Part shown: positions 1 through 6,665 of the stretch, in pieces
Position numbering within the stretch: position 1 is the stretch's first letter
Layout: every line of letters begins with the position of its first letter
Assembly: GCA_030827745.1 (NCBI GenBank)
Contig: JAURDW010000009.1
Span: 1-43,680, forward strand
Direction: 5' to 3'
From: Candidatus Poseidonia sp.
GTDB lineage: Archaea; Thermoplasmatota; Poseidoniia; Poseidoniales; Poseidoniaceae
DNA: 43,680 bases
Position numbers and translations under genes: made by a program
Notes under the pieces: model-generated
The model's input: only the letters and a program-made list of their open reading frames with translations
The model's database searches: none
What the model was told of the DNA's origin: nothing

Positions 1-134
1 CCGTCTTCGGGTCCGTCGGAAACAATTTCCTCTATGCCCGTTGTTGACAAGGGCTCATCGTCCGCTGTTTCGGTCGAGGAGGGTTCTACGGAGTATTCTC
101 CTTCCGGCCAGTCGCGTGACTCGCTGGTGTCCAT
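1..134 (-). CDS. acidic protein of unknown function, N-terminal part only
   Basis: An open frame begins with ATG at 134 and runs off the left edge without a stop, giving about 44 residues. AGGGG lies four bases before the ATG and would serve as ribosome binding site. The visible part is rich in Asp, Glu, Ser and Thr with few hydrophobic residues, so it is probably a disordered N-terminal tail; no signal peptide or membrane segment is seen. It follows dnaG on the same strand after 44 bases, so co-transcription with dnaG is likely. The family cannot be told from this fragment. Confidence 0.55.
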   Translation of the reverse strand, partial: MDTSESRDWPEGEYSVEPSSTETADDEPLSTTGIEEIVSDGPED

Positions 135-178
135 GAGCCCCTGACGGCCCGTTGAGAACATTAACGCACCGATGCAAA

Positions 179-1420
179 TCAACGGTGGATTTCAGCGAAC
201 CAAACATCGATGCCTTCGGGGGATGCAAAGCCTTTGCCTTCCTTGGTCCCGACGACAACGCGAGCGGCGGATTTGTTGACATAGTCAAGCACTTTGTCCG
301 TCACCGGACCGTTCAAAATCAACACTTCAACCTCTTCGGATTCACTGATGGTTTGTTCAAGTTTGGAGGGGCCGATTTCCTCAGAAAAACTTCCGTCGGC
401 GAAACGGATGAGCGCCTTGTTTTTGCCCATGTCGTCGACTTTATCGAACAACTCTTGAATTTCGGCAGGAGCGGGTTCTCCAGCTCCAAATTCCTCGTCC
501 ATGCCCTTGTCCCAATCTTTGTCGCCGCCGTACTTCTGGTCGTCCTCGGCTATTTTTTTGTCCATTTGGTGCTTGAATTTGGTTGCTTCGACCTTCTTCT
601 GAAGGCACATCGTGACCGTCTTTTGAGGGAGCAATTCCCATTCTTGGCCGACAGGGGCTTGCGCCACGTGGTCGACCTTCATCATGTCGTAGAGCTGCAT
701 GAACAACATCTCGCCGCCCCGGTCGCCATCAATGGCAACGGTGACGCTTTCCTTGCCGTTGGCGAGGTCAATCAGTTCCTGTTTGATGTTGCCGGAACCG
801 TCAGCGCTGATGGCGTTCTTCACGCCGCAGTTGAGGAGGTTTCGGACGTCGTTTCGACCCTCAACGATGATGAGCGAAGACGACGATTCGACGTTTGGCC
901 CGGAGGTCAAGCCGTGGAATGAAGTGGCCGTTCCAACCGTCAAAACGGAACGCACTTCTTCAATGACCGTCTTTGAAGCCGCTTCGCCAGAATTGACCAT
1001 CGTGAGGAGGAGCTCTTTGGCTCGGTCGACCACAGCGGTTCGCTTGGTTGCACGAATGTCGCTGATTTGCATGACTTTGATGATGGCATCGCAGGGACCG
1101 ATGCGGTCAATGGTTTCGAGAGAACTTGCGATGATCGCTGTTTCGACGTTGTCCATGCTGCTGGGAATGGTGATGGTTCCGTGCACTTTGCCGTTCTTGG
1201 TTTCCATGTCGACATCCACGTGGCCAACACGCGCCGTGCGTTGCAGTTGGCGCAGCTCGAGGTCATCGCCAAGGAGACCCTCGGTTTGACCCATGATGGC
1301 CCCGATGATGTCCTTTCGTTGGACCGTTCCGTTCACCTTGATATCAGCCCGAATTTCGTATTTCATGGCCTTGCCTTTGTTTCCGCTTCCGCGGCTGGAA
1401 TTGTTGCTTTTTCGTCCCAT
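179..1420 (-). CDS. dnaG: archaeal DnaG-like primase (Toprim protein)
   Basis: Archaeal DnaG is a Toprim protein that can make short RNA primers; in other archaea it is also a stable RNA-binding part of the exosome cap. Here the protein has 413 residues: an N-terminal domain starting at MKYEI (about residue 19), then a Toprim domain near 182-260 with the glutamate in IIVEGRNDV (E187) and the DGD metal-binding pair in AIDGDRGG (D231, D233), then a charged linker and a C-terminal domain. Bacterial zinc-finger and DnaB-binding domains are absent, as expected for the archaeal form. The frame is open back to 1528, but the ATG at 1420 has GGAGAG seven bases upstream and is taken as start. An acidic gene follows 44 bases downstream. 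The family call is safe; whether its main role is priming or RNA decay is not shown by sequence. Confidence 0.93.
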   Translation of the reverse strand: MGRKSNNSSRGSGNKGKAMKYEIRADIKVNGTVQRKDIIGAIMGQTEGLLGDDLELRQLQRTARVGHVDVDMETKNGKVHGTITIPSSMDNVETAIIASSLETIDRIGPCDAIIKVMQISDIRATKRTAVVDRAKELLLTMVNSGEAASKTVIEEVRSVLTVGTATSFHGLTSGPNVESSSSLIIVEGRNDVRNLLNCGVKNAISADGSGNIKQELIDLANGKESVTVAIDGDRGGEMLFMQLYDMMKVDHVAQAPVGQEWELLPQKTVTMCLQKKVEATKFKHQMDKKIAEDDQKYGGDKDWDKGMDEEFGAGEPAPAEIQELFDKVDDMGKNKALIRFADGSFSEEIGPSKLEQTISESEEVEVLILNGPVTDKVLDYVNKSAARVVVGTKEGKGFASPEGIDVWFAEIHR

Positions 1421-1622
1421 TGGAATCTCTCCTTGCGTTGCACGTAACCGTTTTGCTGAGCCGTAACCTCCGAGGAGGTCAACGTCCTTTGCAACCACCC
1501 GACGAGCAGGTGAGGTGAATGTGAACAACTCTCCCAGCCGCCTTTTCCTTTTGAACCCTCTGCAAGGTTTTAGGCGAAGAAGCGGAATTCACCGAAACGG
1601 TTTGTTCAAGAAGTCGGAGTCT

Positions 1623-2123
1623 GTGGCATGGTTCGTGTCAACGGCAGAACTTGGGACCTTGGACGTTTTTCGTTCAACCGTCGAGATCATGCTGGCGGAC
1701 GGCGTCCTGACCCGAGAGGAAAAAAGGCTCATCATCAAACTCGCCAGTACCCTCGGTTTAGAATCCGATGAGCCCGCCTACGTGTACGAGGCCATCCAAA
1801 ACAAGGTCGAAACACGCGCTGGCGAGCCCATTTCGCCCGAAGACATGCGAACCATCTACACCAAGGTCTTTGAAGTGGCCATCGTGAATGCTTCACTCTC
1901 GAAAGACGAGTTTCGCGTGCTTGCCCATCTTCGCTCACAATTTGACATCAACGACGAGATGCATGCTGAAATTGAGCATGAACTACGCGAAATGGTAAAG
2001 GAAAAATTCGAGGACAAGGCCGTCATTGACACCTTGATGGACACGCTCAAAGATTCCGTTGGCCTGGTCGGCGACCTGTTTGACACTTTTCGGAAGAAGT
2101 CCAACGAAGGTGAACCGAATTGA
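1623..2123 (+). CDS. TerB-like all-helical protein
   Basis: About 166 residues, predicted almost wholly helical. The segment 'EIMLADGVLTREEKRLI' resembles the TerB/DjlA N-terminal fold, in which an acidic ADG-x-E motif sits between helices; a second, weaker repeat of the pattern ('VNASLSKDEFRVL') follows. TerB-type domains are small helical modules often linked to membrane or stress complexes, but no exact role can be assigned. The start is uncertain: the frame is open from a GTG at 1515, yet its first 36 residues look non-coding. The GTG at 1623, preceded by GGAG, is preferred; GTG 1635 is possible. The stop overlaps the start of the next gene (TTGA), so translation of the two is probably coupled. 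It is divergent from dnaG. Confidence 0.6.
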   Translation: MAWFVSTAELGTLDVFRSTVEIMLADGVLTREEKRLIIKLASTLGLESDEPAYVYEAIQNKVETRAGEPISPEDMRTIYTKVFEVAIVNASLSKDEFRVLAHLRSQFDINDEMHAEIEHELREMVKEKFEDKAVIDTLMDTLKDSVGLVGDLFDTFRKKSNEGEPN

Positions 2124-2740
2124 ACCCGTTTTTGGACGATTGGCTTGAGGGTCAATCGCCTCGGCAGCTGACCTCAAAACGCCGTGCGTTGAAGTTTCTT
2201 CATCGCGCTTACACAGCCTGCGTGAGCGATCTTCTCAACAAACCCCGAACGGATTTGACTTCAGAAAACAACGTCTTCTCGTTCCATCACGGCACACCGC
2301 TGCCTGACCTCCGGCTCATCACCTCTTGGATGTTAACCCACGCTCCAAACAAACGAGCACTTGCCCGATTGATACCGGCGCTTTGGAAACGTCACGGCAG
2401 GGAAGACCTCACCGTTGCAGGGATGCTGCTCGCAAACCTCGAGAACAAGGCCCTTGGCCAAGACGGGTGGATGGCGTTCATTCACCTCTTGCAGCGCCAA
2501 GAACCGCTGATGGTGGTCCTTGAAGTGGCGGAAGAATTGGTACGGGGTGGGCGTCCGGTCCCAAACGACGATTGGATGGAAGCCGCTGCCAGCCAAAGCC
2601 CCAACTGGCACCAATATTGCGTGCTGTTCTTGTCGCTTCGAAAAAACGGGGTTTCGTCCAAACGCCTTGTGTCGCAGGCCCCGAAAGGCGGAGAAATGTT
2701 TGAACGCATCCGGGCCAGACTTTTGGCGACGGAGGATTGA
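2120..2740 (+). CDS. helical-repeat protein of unknown function, possibly AlkD-like
   Basis: 206 residues, mostly amphipathic helices. The stretch 'LIPALWKRHGREDLTVAGMLL' recalls HEAT-like repeats of the AlkD DNA-alkylation-repair family, where a helix pair with Trp and a Glu/Asp precedes a small-residue helix; this is a weak resemblance and I see no secure catalytic residues. No signal peptide or membrane segment. The start is a TTG sharing bases with the TGA of the upstream TerB-like gene, so the two are likely made together. A 69-residue gene and mobA follow on the same strand. An unrelated helical scaffold is equally possible. Confidence 0.6.
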   Translation: MNPFLDDWLEGQSPRQLTSKRRALKFLHRAYTACVSDLLNKPRTDLTSENNVFSFHHGTPLPDLRLITSWMLTHAPNKRALARLIPALWKRHGREDLTVAGMLLANLENKALGQDGWMAFIHLLQRQEPLMVVLEVAEELVRGGRPVPNDDWMEAAASQSPNWHQYCVLFLSLRKNGVSSKRLVSQAPKGGEMFERIRARLLATED

Positions 2741-2765
2741 TGGAGGGCGGCTTGAACTCAACGCC

Positions 2766-2975
2766 ATGAGTGAACGCCTGCTACCGGCTGATGACCCCGT
2801 CTTGGAAAATGTTCTCCGGTGGACCGTTGACCGAGACGCAAAAGACGTTCGTCGCTTGCTGGAATGGTTGCCTGAAGCCCGGTCAAGTCGAGAGCGGAAA
2901 GCCCTTCTGCAGCGCGTCCGGGGTTTGCTTGAGGAGCTTGAAGCAGCGCTTGATGAATTGGACAACATGCATTGA
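2766..2975 (+). CDS. small helical protein of unknown function
   Basis: 69 residues from the ATG at 2766; a purine-rich GGAGGG lies about 17 bases upstream, a long spacing. The first third holds a Trp-containing helix with charged flanks. The last 30 residues ('RVRGLLEELEAALDELD') form a Leu/Glu heptad pattern suggestive of a short coiled coil or helical hairpin, so it may bind a partner. It lies 25 bases after the helical-repeat gene and 9 bases before mobA, consistent with one transcript. The frame is open further upstream, but that part is the shadow of the preceding gene. I do not recognise the family. Confidence 0.5.
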   Translation: MSERLLPADDPVLENVLRWTVDRDAKDVRRLLEWLPEARSSRERKALLQRVRGLLEELEAALDELDNMH

Positions 2976-2984
2976 GGGGCTGGG

Positions 2985-3524
2985 ATGAAGGTCACAGGAC
3001 TGATATTTGCTGGCGGTCAGAGCCGGCGAATGGGGCAGGACAAAGCACAGATGTACGGGGGCGTGGAGAGGTTATGTTCCGTCCTCAGCCAAGCCGGCGT
3101 TGAGGAGGTTGTCGTGCTTGCAGGAACCCAAGAGCGTGCCGATGGATTTGCCCAAGATGCCGTCGCCGACCCCGAAGGCGCCAATGGCCTCCACGACGTG
3201 ATACGATGGGCGCGTCGTCGCCTCAAAGGGACGCTACTTCTCGTCCCCTGTGATGCGTTTTTGCTCGATGCTAAAGCGGTAAAGTTCCTTCTTCAGCACG
3301 TTGAAAGTGGAGGGATGCCCCTCGATGAGGAGGGGCATCGACAACCGTTGTTCTCGATCATCACTGCTGAAACGGTCTTGCCCGAGAAAGCCAATTCTGT
3401 CAGCGCTCTTCTTTCAGCGCTGCCCAGCGTTCCATCGGGAATGCATGCAAAGGCCTTCACGAACTTCAACACACCCGATGAAGTGGAGCGCCATCGACTT
3501 GAGCACCGTCGGGGCCAAGCGTGA
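2985..3524 (+). CDS. mobA: MobA-like molybdenum cofactor guanylyltransferase
   Basis: MobA joins GMP to molybdopterin to form the guanine dinucleotide cofactor. The 179-residue protein opens with the nucleotidyltransferase signature 'GLIFAGGQSRRMGQDKA' (residues 5-21: Gly-rich loop, Arg and the catalytic Lys), has the GA-N-GL-D segment near 66-72, and a metal-binding Asp in 'LLLVPCDAF' near 87-95. Length is typical of short MobA proteins. The ATG at 2985 has GAGGGG six to ten bases upstream. It ends a small plus-strand set; moeA and the tungstate transporter at the right end of the window belong to the same cofactor pathway, so the metal may be tungsten. Its last 59 bases overlap the end of purN on the other strand. 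A related nucleotidyltransferase (MocA type) cannot be excluded. Confidence 0.85.
   Translation: MKVTGLIFAGGQSRRMGQDKAQMYGGVERLCSVLSQAGVEEVVVLAGTQERADGFAQDAVADPEGANGLHDVIRWARRRLKGTLLLVPCDAFLLDAKAVKFLLQHVESGGMPLDEEGHRQPLFSIITAETVLPEKANSVSALLSALPSVPSGMHAKAFTNFNTPDEVERHRLEHRRGQA
3314..3339. repeat. perfect 10-bp inverted repeat inside mobA
   Basis: GATGCCCCTC at 3314-3323 is followed after six bases by its exact reverse complement at 3330-3339. It lies within the mobA coding region, about 130 bases before the end of purN on the opposite strand. A stable RNA hairpin could form on either transcript. Its placement near convergent gene ends makes a terminator for purN conceivable, but no T-tract follows on either strand. 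Confidence 0.6.
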
Positions 3525-4152
3525 CGCGCCCCTCTGCAATCCATGAAAGCACCTGAGGGTAGAGGCGGTGCTCTTCGATTTTGATGCGCCTGCTTAACGT
3601 CGCTTCCGTATCGCCGGGAAAGACCGGTACACTCGCCTGCGCCAGAACAACGCCGGTGTCCATGCCTTCATCGACCAAATGAACGGTGCATCCGCTCATG
3701 TGTGGCCCGGCAGCCAAAACATCTCGATGAGCGTGGGCACCCGGAAAATGGGGCAACAGCGACGGGTGAATATTGACGATTCGCCCACCCCAACGTTCCA
3801 ACATCAACGGTGAGAGAAGACGCATATATCCAGCAAGCACGATGAATTCGACATTATGGCCCTCAAGTTCCTCAAGGAGTTGCCGTTCATGTTCCTCCCG
3901 TGACAAGCGCTCACCGCTGTTGTCAAAATGACCAACAACCGCATGGGGAACTCCGAGCCGACGGGCCCGTTCAAGTCCGTGAGCTTCGGGACGGTTGGAC
4001 AGCACCACCGCTGTGGTGTGAGCAAGACGAAGGGCGCGTTGTGCCTGCACCAACGCTTCCATCCCGCTCCCTGAGCCCGAGAAAAGGACGGCACACCGGA
4101 GCGGGTCTTCGGGGGTAGCAATTCGGCCACCGAGGGGCAAAGTTGGGGCCAC
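3466..4152 (-). CDS. purN: phosphoribosylglycinamide formyltransferase 1
   Basis: PurN transfers a formyl group from 10-formyl-tetrahydrofolate to GAR, the third step of purine synthesis. The 228-residue frame shows the N-terminal 'VLFSGSGSGMEAL' phosphate loop, the catalytic triad as N127 and H129 in 'NIHPSLLP' and D165 in 'DEGMDTG', and the folate-site segment 'VLAGYMRLL' (105-113). The first 18 residues extend before the conserved strand. The start is a GTG at 4152 closely preceded by AGGG; an ATG two bases upstream is in another frame. It is divergent from the DUF454 gene. Its 3' end overlaps mobA by 59 bases. purH, purL and purQ are elsewhere in the window. This folate-dependent PurN is the bacterial-type enzyme. 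Confidence 0.94.
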   Translation of the reverse strand: MAPTLPLGGRIATPEDPLRCAVLFSGSGSGMEALVQAQRALRLAHTTAVVLSNRPEAHGLERARRLGVPHAVVGHFDNSGERLSREEHERQLLEELEGHNVEFIVLAGYMRLLSPLMLERWGGRIVNIHPSLLPHFPGAHAHRDVLAAGPHMSGCTVHLVDEGMDTGVVLAQASVPVFPGDTEATLSRRIKIEEHRLYPQVLSWIAEGRVTLGPDGAQVDGAPLHRVC

Positions 4153-4239
4153 ATCCCTGCTACAGCGCGGTACGATTCAACCCTTTCCCAACCAAACCAA
4201 GGGTTTTAGCCAGCGCTTCAATCGCTTTGGCTGAGGGCC

Positions 4240-4752
4240 ATGTCTGAAACACCCGTGTCCTCCTCAATGCTTCGGAAAACCGAGTCTCGTCGTCTTGCTG
4301 AAGCCTATGCTTCCCTTTCGGACAGCGAAGTCATCGATGCGGTGCTCGCCGAACACAAGCCGAGCACGAACCCCATCGTACGAAGTCTCTGGGTCGGATT
4401 CGGGAGCATTTTTGTGGTGCTCGCTGGGATCGGGGTCTTCGTCCCGGGCCTGCCCACCACATCTTGGCTTGTGCTCGCAGCGTACTGTTACGGTCGTTCG
4501 TCCCAGCGTTTGTTTCTGTGGCTCTTGACCAACAGGATGTTTGGCTCTTCCTTGCTTTCGTATTACCGGTCCGGAAAAGCGCTCCCGTTTCACTCTAAAA
4601 TCATCATCTGCGGCCTGATTTCGTTTGTTTCTGCCGCCTCAATATGGTACATCACCAAACTCGGCGACCCCGGATTTGGCCAGACGCTCATCGCCGTGGT
4701 CGCCGTCACGGGCGTGTGGTGGGTGGGGTGGCGCGTTCCCACCACCGCTTAA
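4240..4752 (+). CDS. DUF454 (YbaN-type) small membrane protein
   Basis: 170 residues. After a charged cytosolic N-terminus of about 45 residues, the DUF454 signature is clear: a first membrane helix, then 'GVFVPGLPTTSWLVLAAYCYGRSS' in shorter form (Gly-x-Pro-Gly-Leu-Pro-Thr-Thr), a second helix, and the 'RLFLWLLTN-MFG' segment; two more helices follow, the last near 147-163. The family, known as YbaN or inner membrane protein of unknown function, is widespread in bacteria. The N-terminal part before the domain, with 'LSDSEVIDAVLAEH', is longer than usual. Divergent from purN with an 87-base gap; its stop overlaps that of the DUF6356 gene by four bases. Function unknown. Confidence 0.8.
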   Translation: MSETPVSSSMLRKTESRRLAEAYASLSDSEVIDAVLAEHKPSTNPIVRSLWVGFGSIFVVLAGIGVFVPGLPTTSWLVLAAYCYGRSSQRLFLWLLTNRMFGSSLLSYYRSGKALPFHSKIIICGLISFVSAASIWYITKLGDPGFGQTLIAVVAVTGVWWVGWRVPTTA

Positions 4753-4937
4753 GCAGGGTCTTCTTCCGTCAACCGATTGTAGACGGCCACAGCATCGCTT
4801 GCAGCGGTCGAGAACACGTTGGGATAGATGGCGTGTATCAGCAGCAACGGTACCGCAATGGTAAAGCGAAACGCCATGTGCAATGCTCTTCGAAAATGCC
4901 CCCAATATGTCTGATTGACGTCGTCTAAATGTCCCAC
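4749..4937 (-). CDS. DUF6356-like single-span membrane protein
   Basis: 62 residues with one membrane helix in the middle. The pattern His-x(3)-Ala-x(5)-Phe, then 'LLLIHAIYPNVFSTAAS', matches what I recall of the DUF6356 family (helix ending in His-Ala-x-x-Pro-x-x-Phe and a Thr/Ala-Ser), which is mostly bacterial. The start is a GTG at 4937 with an excellent ribosome binding site (GAGGTG six bases upstream). It lies 9 bases after purH and is probably co-transcribed. Its role is unknown; the link to purH may be positional only. The strong Shine-Dalgarno site and conserved core make this a real small gene. Confidence 0.75.
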   Translation of the reverse strand: MGHLDDVNQTYWGHFRRALHMAFRFTIAVPLLLIHAIYPNVFSTAASDAVAVYNRLTEEDPA

Positions 4938-4946
4938 TTTTTCACC

Positions 4947-6590
4947 TCAATGGCGGAACAAACGATGGCCGGTAAAGACCATTGAAACGCCCCGCGCGTT
5001 TGCTTCATCAATGACTTCCTGATCACGGATAGAGCCACCGGGTTGAACGATGGCAATGGCTCCAGCCTCGGCGGCTTGCTCCAATCCGTCTTTGAAAGGG
5101 AAAAACGCGTCCGATGCAAGAACGCTGTCTTTGGCTCGCTCGCCAGCCCGACGAGCGGCGATACGAACGGCCTCAACCCGGCTCGTCTGACCGGGCCCGA
5201 TCCCAACGGTGGCCGTACCTTGAACCATCACGATGGCGTTGGACTTGACCTGCTCGCACACGCGAACGGCGAATTTCATGCTGTCGAGTTGTTCGGCCGT
5301 GGGCTGAACTTCCGTAACGGTTTTCGCTTTGGTCCAGTCAATGACCGGGGGCTCTTCTGTTTGGACGAGGACGCCGCCCTCAATCGGTTTCCGAACCAAA
5401 CTTCGTTGAAGTGGGGCCAATCGCCCATTTGGCGAGTGGAGGGTGAGGAGGCGGCGGTTCTTTTTGGCCATCAACCGCGCTTTCGCTTCCGCCGTGTACC
5501 CGGGCGCCATCATCACTTCAACAAAGAGGTCGCCAACGGCCTCCGCCGTTTCCAGTTGAACCGCTTCGTTGAAACAAATGATGGAGCCAAAAGCAGATTC
5601 GGGATCGCTTGCAAGTGCGGCCTCAAACGCCTCACGCTGCGTCGCACCCAAGGCCGCACCGCACGGGTTGTTGTGCTTGACGATGACGCATGCATGCGGC
5701 GTCTGGGGCCACTCATCGGTGGACAACGACCGACAGAGGCGGAGCGTAGCGTCAGCGTCGCTGTAGTTGTTGTAGGACATGGCTTTCTCTCCTTCAACCG
5801 AAGCGGTGACCAGCGTTGAACCGTCGTCAGGCGCGTCATGGGCGACATACAGCGCCGCCGCTTGATGCGCGTTCTCTCCGTAGCGAAGCGTGGTGGTTTG
5901 GTGGCTAGCGGCGAGAAGAGACGCAGGGAGTCGCTCCCGTTGCTCCTCCATAACGTTCGTTTCAACGGGATCGCCTGCATAACGGCGATGCAATTCCTGA
6001 GCGATTGCCACATCGTAAGCAGCGGTGTGCTCAAAGGCCTCCAAAGCAAGTCCCTGGCGAACGTCCATGCCGACCTCCTTCACGCCACCGGCAGCCCGAA
6101 TCTCTGCGAGGATGGTGTCGTACCTGTCGGGGTTGGTGGCGATGAGAACATGCTGATGGTTTTTCGCTGATGCCCGGACCATCGTTGGCCCCCCGATGTC
6201 GACCATCTCGAGAAGGGCCGCATCCGAAAGAGGGGGATGCGTGGCCGCGGCATCAGCAAACGGATAGAGGTTGCACGCCACCACGGAGACCGGGGCGTAC
6301 CCGAGTCGTTCGAGTTCCCTTGCATCCTCTTCTTGGTGGAGGCGGGCGAGCAGGGGGCCGTGAATGGCGGGATGAAGCGATTTCACACGGCCGTCGAATA
6401 TTTCTGGATGCTTCGTGATGTCAGAGACGGACAGCACCGGAAGGCCGGCTTCAGAAAGGACGCGTGCCGTCCCTCCAGTGGAGACCAGTTCAAACCCGAG
6501 TTCATCCAAGCCTTTGGCAAATTCCACGATGCCGGTCTTGTTCCAGACACTGAGAAGGGCTCGTGGCGGCGGCGAGGAAACGACACTCAT
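4947..6590 (-). CDS. purH: bifunctional AICAR formyltransferase / IMP cyclohydrolase
   Basis: PurH does the last two steps of IMP synthesis: formylation of AICAR with 10-formyl-tetrahydrofolate, then ring closure. The 547-residue protein has the N-terminal MGS-like cyclohydrolase domain ('GFELVSTGGTA', 'HPEIFDGRVKSLHP') and the C-terminal transformylase domain with the catalytic Lys-His pair K305-H306 in 'KHNNPCGAA' and the segment 'AFGSIICFN'. Length is somewhat above the usual 520-530. Most archaea use PurP and PurO instead, so this is a bacterial-type gene, as is purN. ATG at 6590. Upstream on the same strand is the chaperonin (75-base gap holding a small hairpin); downstream is the DUF6356 gene. 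Confidence 0.96.
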   Translation of the reverse strand: MSVVSSPPPRALLSVWNKTGIVEFAKGLDELGFELVSTGGTARVLSEAGLPVLSVSDITKHPEIFDGRVKSLHPAIHGPLLARLHQEEDARELERLGYAPVSVVACNLYPFADAAATHPPLSDAALLEMVDIGGPTMVRASAKNHQHVLIATNPDRYDTILAEIRAAGGVKEVGMDVRQGLALEAFEHTAAYDVAIAQELHRRYAGDPVETNVMEEQRERLPASLLAASHQTTTLRYGENAHQAAALYVAHDAPDDGSTLVTASVEGEKAMSYNNYSDADATLRLCRSLSTDEWPQTPHACVIVKHNNPCGAALGATQREAFEAALASDPESAFGSIICFNEAVQLETAEAVGDLFVEVMMAPGYTAEAKARLMAKKNRRLLTLHSPNGRLAPLQRSLVRKPIEGGVLVQTEEPPVIDWTKAKTVTEVQPTAEQLDSMKFAVRVCEQVKSNAIVMVQGTATVGIGPGQTSRVEAVRIAARRAGERAKDSVLASDAFFPFKDGLEQAAEAGAIAIVQPGGSIRDQEVIDEANARGVSMVFTGHRLFRH

Positions 6591-6605
6591 AGCGGTGAAC
6601 CCGTT

Positions 6606-6626
6606 ATCGCACTTGCCCCGTGCGAT
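6606..6626. terminator. 7-bp hairpin between chaperonin and purH
   Basis: ATCGCAC (6606-6612), a seven-base loop and GTGCGAT (6620-6626) form a perfect stem in the 75-base gap. It lies 40 bases past the chaperonin stop and 16 bases before the purH ATG. It could end chaperonin transcripts or sit in the purH leader. No T-tract follows, so the terminator call is tentative. Confidence 0.35.
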
Positions 6627-6665
6627 GCACTTGAACCTAGCGCCACCAAGGCATGAACTTGAGAT

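Noticed and set aside
1421-1528. N-terminal extension of DnaG
   Set aside because: The open frame continues, but the extra residues fit no part of DnaG and the ATG at 1420 has a good ribosome binding site.
5043-5819. Long open frame opposite purH
   Set aside because: It is a shadow of purH in the complementary frame; no ribosome binding site and composition typical of antisense frames in GC-rich DNA.
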